Below the pieces are notes generated by a model. It saw only the letters and a program-made list of their open reading frames with translations. It was not told where the DNA came from and made no database searches. The position numbers were made by a program, and so were the translations under genes. A stretch of DNA of 40,630 nt from an uncultured Acidobacteriia bacterium (GTDB lineage: Bacteria; Acidobacteriota; Terriglobia; Bryobacterales; Bryobacteraceae): assembly GCA_903881085.1 (NCBI GenBank), contig CAIRSA010000574.1, positions 1-40,630 of the forward strand. The letters are read 5' to 3'. Shown here piece after piece: positions 16,202 through 26,675 of this stretch. Each line of letters starts with the position of its first letter. The stretch's first letter is position 1.

Positions 16202-17971
16202 TTATGGCAAACGCTGCATGGCAACAGGCAAGCCGTTGCGGGATTCGCGGAAGGCTTTCTCCTGGTTTGCCACTGTGTCCACGCGCGTTCCGGCCAGCAG
16301 TTCCATCCCGCCCCATTCGCATTGCACGGTCTTTGTCGCGTCATCCAGTTGATGTTTGAATGCGGCAGACGTGGTCTCGCCGATGGTGAGGGTGAACGCG
16401 AGGAAGGCCTGCTTCACTTCGCTCCATCGAAGAATTTGCGCGGAATCGGTTTTCACCATGTTGATAAATAGGTGGCCTTTTTCGGCGCGCAAAGCGGGTT
16501 TATTTGCACCGAAGATTCCGGCGCGGACTTGAAACTCCATCTTAACGGGGCCGGATTCGATCACCGCGCGCAGACCGTCGATGGTGATTTTGGCGGCCGG
16601 ATCGGAAATGTCGAGCTGCAGGCGCAGAGACCGGGCTTCGAACTGGCCGTTCTTCACCATGTCGATACTGATGTGCTTGTCTCCTCCGGGGCTGCGGAAG
16701 TTCACTACGCCCATCACGCGGTTACGCTCCTGCGTCATGTAGATGAGGGCCGAGGAAAAGTCGTAGTCGTCCTTCATGAAGCGCATTTGCGCGTAATGCG
16801 AGGGCGACCAATAGGCGAGCAACGGGCGGCGCTGGATCCAGAAATCGCCGCGGTTTACTGAGCCCAGGCAGTAATCCTTTTCAATCCAGGTGGTCCCTTG
16901 CACGCCGGGGATGAAGCACTCGCGGTATTGGTGCGTGGTGGGGGGATTCAGGAATGTCGGTGCGACGTTGGGCGGGCAGCGGTAGGCGGTGATGGCGACC
17001 TCGCCGGAAGACGGCGCGCGGCCGCTCTGCAGGTCCTTCAATGACGCGAACTCCAACGCGCCGCCGAGCGCCTTTTGCAGCCACATGGGCTTGCCGATGT
17101 CGGTCGAATAGCAGCGGCTCATGGGGCCGGCCAGTTGGCGCGTGGTCGAATGCCAGTGATTGCCCAGATGACGCCACACGCGCTCGTGCAGCTTTTCGTT
17201 CAGCGCCAGCACCTGCTCATCCTTGATGTACGTGGCGATGCGCGTCAGGTTGACGATAGTGACGTTGCAGTAGGTGGGGCTGTTGTATTCGGCGAAGCTG
17301 CCGGTCTCGTCGATCTTGGCGGCGAAGCGCTGCTGGCGGTCGACGGCGTAGTCCCACAGGACGCGGTCGTCGAGCAGTTTGCCCGCGGCAAGCGTGACGA
17401 AGGTTCCCTGCGCAGCGATGTTGGTGTAGCCCATGGAGACGTTGCGTTTGCGAATGGAGTAAGCGGCGTGATGGATGGATTCGTGGACGCGCTTGCGCAG
17501 ATCGGCCGGCAGCTTGGCTCCGTGGCGCAGTTCGATCAACAGCAGCAGCGATCCGTTGAAGTCGGCCCAGTTGAAATCGGCCGGGTTCATGACGCGGGCG
17601 GGTTCTTCCATATACCAACCCCAGATGCCGTAGAAGCGACTGGCTGTGTCGGTGTCCTGTTCGCGGATCACGCGGTCGATCACTTCGAAGGAGCGTTCGG
17701 CTCGGCCGGCCTCGAGCAAGAGGAGCGCGTATTCCAATGAGTCACGCGTAGGATGGGCAACGCCGTTGCGGATCGCCGAGTGATAGCTATAAGCGTCGCC
17801 CAGTTTGCGGCCGATCATGTGCTCAACTGGGTCATAGTTCGCATCCATGGAGCGCAGCGCATGGCCAAGCATGGCCTGGTCATGTTCGGGCGTCCAGCCG
17901 CTGGTGGCGGCGTGCAGAGGCACGGCGGCGGCTCCCAGCAGGAGCGCTGACTGTCTTCGAGTGAATTGCAT
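16202..17971 (-). CDS. Tat-exported protein with probable alpha/alpha-toroid lyase-like fold
   Basis: The 589-residue protein begins with a Tat signal (MQFTRRQSALLLGAAAVPLH, twin Arg at 5-6). Residues about 30-330 are rich in helical hairpins with aromatic and His/Asn patches (SFAEYNSPTYCNVTIVNL, WRHLGNHWHSTTRQLAGPM), resembling the (alpha/alpha)6 barrels of polysaccharide lyases and heparinase-like enzymes, where Asn and Tyr of this kind are catalytic. The C-terminal 200 residues are beta-rich, as in two-domain lyases. I cannot assign a family or substrate. It starts 3 bp after the stop of the GT-C-like gene and so probably belongs to the long oxidase transcript or a sub-operon with its neighbour. 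Confidence 0.6.
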   Translation of the reverse strand: MQFTRRQSALLLGAAAVPLHAATSGWTPEHDQAMLGHALRSMDANYDPVEHMIGRKLGDAYSYHSAIRNGVAHPTRDSLEYALLLLEAGRAERSFEVIDRVIREQDTDTASRFYGIWGWYMEEPARVMNPADFNWADFNGSLLLLIELRHGAKLPADLRKRVHESIHHAAYSIRKRNVSMGYTNIAAQGTFVTLAAGKLLDDRVLWDYAVDRQQRFAAKIDETGSFAEYNSPTYCNVTIVNLTRIATYIKDEQVLALNEKLHERVWRHLGNHWHSTTRQLAGPMSRCYSTDIGKPMWLQKALGGALEFASLKDLQSGRAPSSGEVAITAYRCPPNVAPTFLNPPTTHQYRECFIPGVQGTTWIEKDYCLGSVNRGDFWIQRRPLLAYWSPSHYAQMRFMKDDYDFSSALIYMTQERNRVMGVVNFRSPGGDKHISIDMVKNGQFEARSLRLQLDISDPAAKITIDGLRAVIESGPVKMEFQVRAGIFGANKPALRAEKGHLFINMVKTDSAQILRWSEVKQAFLAFTLTIGETTSAAFKHQLDDATKTVQCEWGGMELLAGTRVDTVANQEKAFRESRNGLPVAMQRLP

Positions 17972-17974
17972 GGC

Positions 17975-19402
17975 TTACCTCCGCGAGGGTGCGAAGAAGG
18001 AATCGAATTCAACGGTCCCTCTTATGCGTTCCACGGTAGCAATTGGAAGGCCAAGTTCCTGGGCCAGTTTCTGGATGGCCTGGTGGCCTTTGGGGAAGAC
18101 GCGGTTGGGCTCGGTGAAGGTGATGAACATGGTGCCGGGCGTGGTCAATGCGGTGGTGACGGACTTGCGGTCAGCGGCGCTGAGCGTGTCCGTCACGGTG
18201 ATGGTGGTCGGGCGCAATTTGCCTTCAGACATTAACCAGATGGTGTTTTGCAGGCCCCAGTCGTCGCAGACGATGCGTTGCGGAGCGCGCGGGGCGATGC
18301 GCGTCGCGATGTCGTTGAGTACCGGCGACCACAGTGGGCGCGGCGTGGCCCGGCCGAGTTCATACAGGCTGTACAGGTTCAATGCGACCAACGGTAAGAG
18401 CGCCGCTTCCCACGGGCGCGGGCCTGCGTCTTCGATGGTCAAGGCGATGAGTGCACACAGAATCGGCGTCAGCAGCACGGTGTGATGCACGGACATGCCG
18501 ATGTTCTGGAACATGGCCATGGCGCACCAGGAGAGAACAATACTCACCGCGAACGCGACGCGCGTGTTGCGCCACGGGCCTTTCACGGCCACGGCAGCGA
18601 TGAGGGCTAGCAGCACCAGGGCAGGGAAGTCGGGTACAGGTTTGCCCACAGCCATGAAGCCCATAAGGCCGGAGCCGGTCATGGTGGAGGTCATCAGGGC
18701 GAGGCGGCCCCAGAGGAGTTCAGGCGTGATGTGGAATACCAGTGACTGTGCAGGCGATGCCTTGGTCAGGGCATAGAGCAATGGTGACCCGCCGATCAGC
18801 ATTCCTACTGCGACTTGCCAGCGCGGACGGCGCATAGCAAGCACGGCGAGCAGGGGGCCATAAGCGAAGGCAAATGTCAGCTTGTCCCACAGTGCGAGCC
18901 CGATCAGAATGCCGGCCAGCAACGGCAGTTTGTCGCGCGATAGCAGGTTCACGGCCCATGCGCCAAGCAGCATTTGCAGCGCGACCGGCCCCCAGTCGAA
19001 AGTGGAACACATCAGGAATGAGGCCGAGGTAAGCATCAGGCCGGTGCAGACCCCTGAGGCGCGTTGTGCGCCGAGTTTGGTAAGCGTCTGGCCCCACGTA
19101 CCGGCGCAGAGCACAGCCACCATCAGCATGGGAAAGCGAACGGACCACACCGAAGGACTGGCGATGGCAAAGATCAGTTTCCATAGGTAGAGCTTCAGTG
19201 CGCCAACGTACGACATCACCATTAGCGGAAGCGTGAAACCGAAGATCTGGACGTGGATGAGGCGGGTATCGGGCTGATACAGGGCGGGGGCGAAAAGGGC
19301 TTCGTCGAAGTAGATACCGAAGTGCGGAATCATGCGGATGGTTAGCATCAGTGCTGCCACTGATGCTAACGCGATGACCGCGGATATTACTTTAGAAGAC
19401 AA
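17975..19402 (-). CDS. Polytopic membrane protein, probable GT-C family glycosyltransferase
   Basis: The 475-residue protein has about ten hydrophobic helices (VISAVIALASVAALMLTIRM at the start; LTSASFLMCSTFDWGPVAL; VALNLYSLYELG late) and a C-terminal soluble domain of about 90 residues. The first loop contains IYFDEALFAPALY, whose acidic DE placed after helix 1 is the pattern of GT-C enzymes (ArnT/PMT-like) that use polyprenyl-phosphate sugars. The start is TTG at 19402, only one codon after the TAG of ctaF and in the same frame, so reinitiation coupled to ctaF is likely; there is no Shine-Dalgarno. Donor and acceptor are unknown. Its place at the end of the caa3 operon raises, but does not show, a role in glycosylating an exported protein. 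Confidence 0.65.
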   Translation of the reverse strand: MSSKVISAVIALASVAALMLTIRMIPHFGIYFDEALFAPALYQPDTRLIHVQIFGFTLPLMVMSYVGALKLYLWKLIFAIASPSVWSVRFPMLMVAVLCAGTWGQTLTKLGAQRASGVCTGLMLTSASFLMCSTFDWGPVALQMLLGAWAVNLLSRDKLPLLAGILIGLALWDKLTFAFAYGPLLAVLAMRRPRWQVAVGMLIGGSPLLYALTKASPAQSLVFHITPELLWGRLALMTSTMTGSGLMGFMAVGKPVPDFPALVLLALIAAVAVKGPWRNTRVAFAVSIVLSWCAMAMFQNIGMSVHHTVLLTPILCALIALTIEDAGPRPWEAALLPLVALNLYSLYELGRATPRPLWSPVLNDIATRIAPRAPQRIVCDDWGLQNTIWLMSEGKLRPTTITVTDTLSAADRKSVTTALTTPGTMFITFTEPNRVFPKGHQAIQKLAQELGLPIATVERIRGTVEFDSFFAPSRR

Positions 19403-19405
19403 GTT

Positions 19406-19891
19406 CTAGTGGTGCTGTTCCGCAGCCGGAGCAGCCGGCGCGGCACCATGTTCAGCGGCAGCGGCGGCCGGAGCCGTCGTCGCTGCCACGGGGGCCGGAC
19501 CGAAACCAGGCAGAGGCGCGCCTGGAACAAAGTGGCGGCCAGGACCAGGAGCGTTCGGCATGGTCGGAATTGGCTTGAGGCCAACCGTGATCGGGGTGAT
19601 GCGGCTCTTGGCGTCGATCAGGCAGAAGCCGATGAACAAGGCCAGGAAGAACAGCGAACTGGTGAAGGCGATGGCGTTCACCGGCTTATCGTGGCGCAGG
19701 TGCATGAAGAAAAGCGCCACAATGGAAGCCTTAATGGTGGCAATGATCATGGCGATCACGATGTTGCCGGCGCCGAAATCGATGCGTGACGCGGCCACGG
19801 TGATGGCCGTCAACACCAGCAAGGTTGTCAGTACGCCAGCGTAGAGTTTGAGGCTGGCCGAGTAGGATACAGTGTGTGAATGTCCGCTCAT
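19406..19891 (-). CDS. ctaF: Cytochrome c oxidase subunit IV (caa3-type small subunit)
   Basis: The 161-residue protein has the prokaryotic COX4 core in the first 100 residues: three hydrophobic helices (VLTTLLVLTAITVAASRI; IVIAMIIATIKASIVALFFM; SSLFFLALFIGFCLI) and the conserved LFFMHLRHDKP loop. After residue 105 comes an unusually long Pro/Ala-rich tail ending PAAEQHH. The subunit stabilises the oxidase and has no cofactors. The start overlaps the ctaE stop (ATGA). The tail composition resembles that of the small one-helix protein at 23907-24371. Confidence 0.85.
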   Translation of the reverse strand: MSGHSHTVSYSASLKLYAGVLTTLLVLTAITVAASRIDFGAGNIVIAMIIATIKASIVALFFMHLRHDKPVNAIAFTSSLFFLALFIGFCLIDAKSRITPITVGLKPIPTMPNAPGPGRHFVPGAPLPGFGPAPVAATTAPAAAAAEHGAAPAAPAAEQHH

Positions 19892-20559
19892 GATATTAGG
19901 TAAAGTAACGGGAACAGATAGATCCAGATCAAATCGACCAAGTGCCAGTATAGCCCGACCAGGTCAACAGGCGTGTAGTATTCGGATGAGAATTCACCCT
20001 TGATAGCTCGAACCAGAACCCAGCCCATGACCGCCATACCGCCCAGGATGTGGAAGCCGTGCAGGCCGGTCATCAGGAAGTAGAAGCTGAAGAACATGAA
20101 CTGGCCGTCCGGTCCGCCGGTTTCATGCGAGGCGTAAAACTTACCAGGCAGCAGGCCGTGTTCGAACTTTTCGGAATACTCTACATACTTGACGCCAAGG
20201 AAGATTCCGGCGCAAATCAGCGTCAGAATCAGGAAGACGATCAGTTTCTTCTTTTCGTTGGTCTGCGCCGCAAGCACAGCCATCACCATGGTGAAGCTGG
20301 AAATCAGCAGGACAACGGTGTTCAGTGCGCCTAGCTTCCAACTCAGGTGTTGGTGTGCGGCCATGAATGCTTCCGGATACTTGGATTGCATCATGCCGAA
20401 GCCTACGAACAGGCCGCCGAATAACAGAACTTCAGTGACCAGGAAGAGCCACATGCCGAGTTTGCTGGCATCGAACTGCTGTTCCGCGGTTGCGAAATGG
20501 TGCTGCTGGTGCGGGTCGTGATGCTCCGCGTGGTGCTCAGGATGAGTAACTGTGCTCAT
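19888..20559 (-). CDS. ctaE: Cytochrome c oxidase subunit III
   Basis: The 223-residue protein has a His-rich cytoplasmic N-terminus (HPEHHAEHHDPHQQHH) followed by five hydrophobic helices, the five-helix form of COX3 found in caa3 and bacterial oxidases. Recognisable segments: KLGMWLFLVTEVLLFGGLF, the MTGLHGFHILGG motif near helix 4-5, and the end GLYWHLVDLIWIYLFPLLY, all hallmarks of the family. It supports proton uptake into the D pathway of subunit I and oxidase stability. It begins one base after the ctaD stop and overlaps ctaF by four bases, so the subunits are translationally coupled. Confidence 0.95.
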   Translation of the reverse strand: MSTVTHPEHHAEHHDPHQQHHFATAEQQFDASKLGMWLFLVTEVLLFGGLFVGFGMMQSKYPEAFMAAHQHLSWKLGALNTVVLLISSFTMVMAVLAAQTNEKKKLIVFLILTLICAGIFLGVKYVEYSEKFEHGLLPGKFYASHETGGPDGQFMFFSFYFLMTGLHGFHILGGMAVMGWVLVRAIKGEFSSEYYTPVDLVGLYWHLVDLIWIYLFPLLYLIS

Positions 20560-22203
<1,644 letters not shown>

Positions 22204-22211
22204 GTTTCACC

Positions 22212-23153
22212 TCACTGCAACGACTTGATGTATTCAATGACACCAAGGATTTCGCGTTCGCGCAACAGGCCCTGGAATGTGGGCATGATCGGTTCAAAGC
22301 CCTTAACTACTTTGGCCTGTGGGTACATCATGGATTCGCGAATGTAGTTGGCGTCGATCTGATAGGGCTTTCCATCGCTCATCATTTCCATCTTGCCCCA
22401 GATGCCCTTGAAACTTGGGCCCTGGCCCTTTACGCCGTCAATAGAGTGGCACTCTTTGCAGCCGCGGTTTTCCCACACCTTCTGGCCGACTTCTTTGAGA
22501 GGAGCCGTTTGCGTGAACTCGTCGCCCTTTTCCAGCCATTCGGCATACTTGGCGGGAGTATCGACAAAGATCTTCGCCAACATCTGCGAGTGCGATTTGC
22601 CGCAGTATTCGGCGCAGAACACCTGTTGAAAGCCTGCTTGGTCGGCACGGAACCACTCTTCCGTGTAACGGCCCGGTACAACGTCCTGCTTAATGCGCAT
22701 GCCGGGGATGTAGAAGCTGTGGATCACATCCTCGCTGGTCATAATGAGGTGAACGGCCTTGTTCACCGGCACGTGGATTTCGTTGATGGTGCGCATGCCG
22801 TCCGGATATTCAAAGGTCCACAGCCATTTCTTGCCAGTGACCTGAATTTCCAGAGCATCGCCCGGCGCCACGGTGGCATTCATGTAGCCATGGAAGCCCC
22901 AGAAGAAGATCCCGATGACGATGATCAGCGGAATGATGCTCCACACCAGTTCCAATGTCAGATTGTGCGTGATATGCGGGGTTGGCCCGTCATTCGCGCG
23001 GCGCTTGTATTTCACTACGAAAAACAGGCACAAGCCAGCGATTAATAGAAAAAAGAAAGCGCTCAAGCCGACCAGCGACATGTACATAAAGTCGTAGTCT
23101 CGGGCATACGCGCTGTTTTGGCTGGGCAACATCCAGTCTCGGAGCCAATTCAT
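22212..23153 (-). CDS. ctaC: Cytochrome c oxidase subunit II with fused cytochrome c (caa3)
   Basis: The 313-residue protein has two helices (FFFLLIAGLCLFFVVKY; LVWSIIPLIIVIGIFFW) that anchor a periplasmic cupredoxin. All CuA ligands are present: His145 (VIHSFYIPG), Cys180, Glu182, Cys184, His188 and Met191 (CAEYCGKSHSQM). A C-terminal cytochrome c domain carries C232-x2-C235-H236 (GCKECHS) and likely axial Met290 (FEPIMPTF), which makes the oxidase caa3-type. Electrons pass from the fused heme c to CuA and then to ctaD. The ATG overlaps the SCO stop by four bases. Confidence 0.97.
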   Translation of the reverse strand: MNWLRDWMLPSQNSAYARDYDFMYMSLVGLSAFFFLLIAGLCLFFVVKYKRRANDGPTPHITHNLTLELVWSIIPLIIVIGIFFWGFHGYMNATVAPGDALEIQVTGKKWLWTFEYPDGMRTINEIHVPVNKAVHLIMTSEDVIHSFYIPGMRIKQDVVPGRYTEEWFRADQAGFQQVFCAEYCGKSHSQMLAKIFVDTPAKYAEWLEKGDEFTQTAPLKEVGQKVWENRGCKECHSIDGVKGQGPSFKGIWGKMEMMSDGKPYQIDANYIRESMMYPQAKVVKGFEPIMPTFQGLLREREILGVIEYIKSLQ

Positions 23154-23941
23154 CTTGCCATCTCCAGTTTTCTCTCCTGCTTAAACAGATGCCAGAGCAC
23201 AGACCCCAGCACTAGAACAATCAGTACGCCCCCGGCCCGCATAATGTTGGTGGCGAAAACCACATACGATTTCGCCTGCGGATCATAATGGAAGCAGTAC
23301 AGCAGAAACTTATCAAAACTCAAACCTAACTTCGATTCACTCGCCTCGGTCAACGCCAACCGCAGATCGCGCGTTTTCAGTTTGATCCCGTACAAGTAGC
23401 GCGAAACCTTGCCTTCCGGCGTCAGAATCATGATCGCCGCGGCATGTGCATACTGTTCCTGGCTCGGACTGTACTTATAGTGGAAGCCCACCTGCTCGGC
23501 CAGCTTCTTCACGTTGTCGTGTTCGTCCACCAAAAAGTGCCACCCGCCGTTGACCGGCCTTTCATAGCTGGTCAGGTAATACTGTTTCTTATCCACCGCC
23601 AGGTTGAAAGTCTCTTTCGGATCGATCGAAATCGTCACGATATCGAACTCTTTCCCCGGCGACCAGGCTACTTCGCGCAATGCGCTGGTTTGCCCGTTCA
23701 TTACCAGATTGCACAACATCGGGCAACGGTAATACACCAAATCCAAGATCACCGGCCGGCCCTTGTGGAAGAACGATCTCAACTCCACCGGGTAGCCGTT
23801 TTCGGCAATGAACGTCAGGCCAAGATCGACCTGCGCGCCCAAATGCTCAGTCACACCCACACCTTCCAGCTCTGCTGGTAACTTCTCTTCGGCGAAGAGG
23901 AATACGTTACTTATGAGCAGGAGCAGCAGGCGCAACAGCAT
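23150..23941 (-). CDS. SCO1/SenC-type copper chaperone, membrane-anchored at the C-terminus
   Basis: From ATG 23941 the protein has 263 residues with a signal-like N-terminus (MLLRLLLLLISNVFLFAEE). A start 30 codons upstream would lie deep in the preceding gene and is rejected; the chosen start still overlaps it by 35 bp. The thioredoxin fold carries the SCO copper site C73-x3-C77 (YYRCPMLCNLV) and a later His in QEQYAHAAAIMILTPEG. A C-terminal helix (AGGVLIVLVLGSVLWHLF) would anchor it, whereas many SCO proteins are anchored at the N-terminus. SCO proteins deliver copper to, or reduce, the CuA cysteines of subunit II, and this gene directly overlaps ctaC. Confidence 0.9.
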   Translation of the reverse strand: MLLRLLLLLISNVFLFAEEKLPAELEGVGVTEHLGAQVDLGLTFIAENGYPVELRSFFHKGRPVILDLVYYRCPMLCNLVMNGQTSALREVAWSPGKEFDIVTISIDPKETFNLAVDKKQYYLTSYERPVNGGWHFLVDEHDNVKKLAEQVGFHYKYSPSQEQYAHAAAIMILTPEGKVSRYLYGIKLKTRDLRLALTEASESKLGLSFDKFLLYCFHYDPQAKSYVVFATNIMRAGGVLIVLVLGSVLWHLFKQERKLEMAR

Positions 23942-24371
23942 GACCTCCAGCAGGGGCGGCGGCTGGTGCTTCACCAGGCTTTGCGCCCGGTATGGCTCCA
24001 GCAACTGCAACCGGCTCTTCCTTCTTAACAATGTAAGGCGTGGTTGGATACTTGGGCTTGCCTTCGGCAGCCTCGGTTAAAACCAACTCCATCGCCCGCT
24101 CAATCGGAATGCGAACCTGGCCTGCTGTCTTGTCGACGTAGCCGTAGGAATGCAGTTCATTGTCCGCGCGCGTGCGCAGGTTGCGCAGGTCTTCGTTAAT
24201 CGGCAACTGCTGCCGTTCGTAGACCAGCTTGTCATGCGCTGCGTCGTAATAGGCTGTGACAAACAGCATGGTCGCGACGATGGTCACAATGATCGCGATG
24301 GAAAAAATCAGGACATACTGCGCTTCCGGTTCGGTGTCGTCGAAGCCAGCTTTCACGTGTGGATCAGACAT
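23907..24371 (-). CDS. Small one-helix membrane protein of the ACIII/oxidase operon, function unknown
   Basis: Starting at ATG 24371 (MSDPHVKAGFDDTEPEAQ) gives 154 residues; an ATG at 24452 would run into actF and adds sequence unlike a start. One transmembrane helix spans about residues 20-42 (YVLIFSIAIIVTIVATMLFV). A charged, helical periplasmic region follows (LRNLRTRADNELHSYGYVD, IPIERAMELVLTEAAEGKP), then a 40-residue Ala/Pro/Gly tail ending in HAVAPAAPAHK. It overlaps actF by 8 bp and the SCO gene by 35 bp, so it is almost certainly a real, co-regulated member of the cluster. I do not recognise a named subunit; an assembly factor or a bridge between ACIII and the oxidase is conjecture. 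Confidence 0.75.
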   Translation of the reverse strand: MSDPHVKAGFDDTEPEAQYVLIFSIAIIVTIVATMLFVTAYYDAAHDKLVYERQQLPINEDLRNLRTRADNELHSYGYVDKTAGQVRIPIERAMELVLTEAAEGKPKYPTTPYIVKKEEPVAVAGAIPGAKPGEAPAAAPAGGHAVAPAAPAHK

Positions 24372-25548
24372 TTTGGAACTCCAATCCTTTCTCAAATTCG
24401 GGATCGCCCGTCGGTACGATGGAATGTGCGCCCATGCGGCGCCAGAACTCAATACCTACGGTGCTCAGTGTCGCAATCGGAGCAACGAAATCCATCCAGT
24501 TCAGGTTGAAGTTACCAACCTGGAAGGTCGGCATCACCAGCCAGTAGAGGTCAAACCATTGCATGAAGACAACCCAGATTGCCACGATGCGCAGCAGTTT
24601 CAAATTGCGCTTCGCAGCGCGTGTCATCAGCACAAAGAAGGGCAGCCAGAAGTGACCAATCACCAGGATCGCACTCCAGATGGCCCACGTGCCTTCCGTT
24701 CGGCGGTGGAAGAAAATCGTTTCTTCGGGCAGGTTGGCGTACCAGATCAGCATGTACTGTGAGAACGCGATGTAAGCCCAGAAAACGGTGTGGGCGAACA
24801 TCCACTTGCCCAGATCGTGATAGTGCTCTTCATTGATCGAATTGGCTAACACGCCGCATTCGCGTAACGTGATTGCGATCAAAATCAAAATGGCGTAGAA
24901 GCCCCAGGCGCTGCCAGCCAGAAAGTAAATGCCGAAGATGGTGGAGTACCAATGCGGATTCAATGACATGATCCAGTCAAACGATGCCAGCGTGCCCGTC
25001 AGGAACAGGAACAACATGCCGGGAGGGCTGAATTTACCGGATGAATCTGTGTACTTGCGGTCCTTTGTTGCATCCTGCGCGGTGGAATTCGAGTTCAGCT
25101 TGAGGGCCAACAATGACCAGCCAACAAAGAAGATCACTGCGCGAATGTAGAACCATTGATTGCTTAGATAAGCTTCTTTGCCGTGCACGGCGTGGGTGCT
25201 CCACGAGTATGTGTAGGCTACGCCCAAAGCAACAGGAATGAACAGCAGCCCGACAACCGGCATGGATGCCGCGATATTTTCCGCGATGCGGCGAACCGAT
25301 ACGCTCCAGGCCGCTCCGGTCAGGTGCTGCACGATGACAAAGAACAAAGAGCCGATGACGATCGAAGCAACCAGCAGAAAGGCAACCAAATAGCTCTGAT
25401 GAAACCGTGCCGGGTCCGTCGCGAAGCCAGCCGCGAGGCCGACCCAGCTAAACAGCGCAAGGCCAGTAAGGATGTTACGCCCTTTGGTGAATGTCTCCGG
25501 CGAGAGTTGATAACTATCCCGTGCGTGAGTATGTTTTCCGTGTGCCAT
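24364..25548 (-). CDS. actF: Alternative Complex III subunit ActF (quinol-binding-type membrane protein)
   Basis: ATG 25548 gives 394 residues and overlaps the actE TAA by one base (TAATG), with GGAG upstream; a longer form from 25830 is rejected because it runs antiparallel to no recognisable protein sequence. About ten membrane helices are visible, for example NILTGLALFSWVGLAAGF, ILILIAITLRECGVL and IWSAILVIGHFWLPFFVLM, ending in a cytoplasmic tail. ActF is a NrfD-like paralogue of ActC that forms part of the ACIII membrane domain. The complex oxidises quinol and passes electrons to cytochrome c or directly to the oxidase. Assigned from position and topology. Confidence 0.9.
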   Translation of the reverse strand: MAHGKHTHARDSYQLSPETFTKGRNILTGLALFSWVGLAAGFATDPARFHQSYLVAFLLVASIVIGSLFFVIVQHLTGAAWSVSVRRIAENIAASMPVVGLLFIPVALGVAYTYSWSTHAVHGKEAYLSNQWFYIRAVIFFVGWSLLALKLNSNSTAQDATKDRKYTDSSGKFSPPGMLFLFLTGTLASFDWIMSLNPHWYSTIFGIYFLAGSAWGFYAILILIAITLRECGVLANSINEEHYHDLGKWMFAHTVFWAYIAFSQYMLIWYANLPEETIFFHRRTEGTWAIWSAILVIGHFWLPFFVLMTRAAKRNLKLLRIVAIWVVFMQWFDLYWLVMPTFQVGNFNLNWMDFVAPIATLSTVGIEFWRRMGAHSIVPTGDPEFEKGLEFQNV

Positions 25549-26126
25549 TATTTCAACTCCGCCTTCAGATTGCTCGGTACGTCGGCGAGCGTTCCACTTG
25601 TTGTCCGTTGCAGGGCGCGCACGTAAGCGACAATCGCCCAGCGGTCCTTCTCGGTAATCTGGTTGGCATAGCTCGGCATAGTGCGGCGGCCGATTGTCAT
25701 GATATTGAAGATTTCTCCATCGACCATCGCCTTCTGGCGAGGATCCTGCAAGCTCGATGGCAACCAACTGGGGAATCGCGTCGGGACGATGCCGCGGCCG
25801 TTGCCGGTTTGATCGTGACACGGCGTGCAATAAATGGTGAAGCGCTTTTGACCGCGCTCAAGCAACGCGCGATCAATCTTTTCGGGATTCAAGCCGATGT
25901 ATTTGTCGCCGACAACGCCAGTGTAATACGCATCGTCGTCCTTCAGATGGCCGATAGCAACCGTGTTGGTTACCGGACGGCGTGCCTGATCGGTCTGCGC
26001 CTTCACCTTCATCTGATGCTTCATGTCCGGAATGAGTTCAATCGGAGGGGTGCGGCTGGATGAACCAACGCAACCCGTAAGCAGCAGGGCAGCCGGAATT
26101 AATGAACTTAAGAAAATTTGCCGCAT
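25548..26126 (-). CDS. actE: Alternative Complex III subunit ActE (monoheme cytochrome c lipoprotein)
   Basis: The 192-residue protein starts with a lipoprotein signal: PAALLLTGC with lipobox Cys19. The mature part is a class I cytochrome c with C100-x2-C103-H104 (YCTPCHDQTGNGRG) and likely axial Met150 (TIGRRTMPSYANQI). ActE is the periplasmic electron-exit subunit of Alternative Complex III, tethered by its lipid and able to hand electrons to the caa3 oxidase. It lies 3 bp after actD and overlaps the actF start by one base. Confidence 0.93.
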   Translation of the reverse strand: MRQIFLSSLIPAALLLTGCVGSSSRTPPIELIPDMKHQMKVKAQTDQARRPVTNTVAIGHLKDDDAYYTGVVGDKYIGLNPEKIDRALLERGQKRFTIYCTPCHDQTGNGRGIVPTRFPSWLPSSLQDPRQKAMVDGEIFNIMTIGRRTMPSYANQITEKDRWAIVAYVRALQRTTSGTLADVPSNLKAELK

Positions 26127-26129
26127 CCG

Positions 26130-26675
26130 TTATTCCTCAACCATCTCCACTTCGGTTCCGAGCCAACTCCAGTCGTCGCCTGCTTTGAACTTGCGGTCGC
26201 GGGCTTCAATCACAAACAGAAAGCGGTCGTCGGTGGCGCCCTTCCACTTCTTGTAGTTGAAAACCGGATGATAGAACTGAGGGAGGCCGTTTAGCGCAAA
26301 CATGCCAAACACTGCGCAGAACGACGCCAAGAGCACTGTCAGCTCAAAGGTGATTGGTATCGACGGTTCAATCGCAAACAGCGGCTTGCCGGCAATCGTC
26401 AGCGGATAGGCAACCGCGCCAGTCCACCATTGCAGCAGCAGGGCGATTGTACCGCCGACCAGGCCGCCGCACATCACGATATAGCCGAGCGGCGAACGTG
26501 GAGCGCCCATCGCTTCGTCGATGCCGTGAATCGGAAACGGCGTGTATGCTTCGAACTTCGTATAGCCGCGCTTGCGGGCTTCTTTTATCGCCGTCATCAA
26601 CTCATCGGGCGTTGCGAAGTCAGCCAGCACGCCATGCACTGTGGATTCCCGATTAGTGTTTGTCATGGTTGTCAT
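26130..26675 (-). CDS. actD: Alternative Complex III subunit ActD (DUF3341)
   Basis: A protein of 181 residues in the DUF3341 family. The N-terminal cytoplasmic ferredoxin-like part has HGVLADFATPDELMTAIKEA and YTKFEAYTPFPIHGID. Two membrane helices follow (LGYIVMCGGLVGGTIALLL; ITFELTVLLASFCAVFGMF) with the usual FYHPVFN segment, and the chain ends in a soluble tail. ActD is a membrane subunit without cofactors. The first ATG (26675) overlaps actC by 23 bp; an in-frame ATG at 26666 is a possible alternative start. Confidence 0.93.
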   Translation of the reverse strand: MTTMTNTNRESTVHGVLADFATPDELMTAIKEARKRGYTKFEAYTPFPIHGIDEAMGAPRSPLGYIVMCGGLVGGTIALLLQWWTGAVAYPLTIAGKPLFAIEPSIPITFELTVLLASFCAVFGMFALNGLPQFYHPVFNYKKWKGATDDRFLFVIEARDRKFKAGDDWSWLGTEVEMVEE

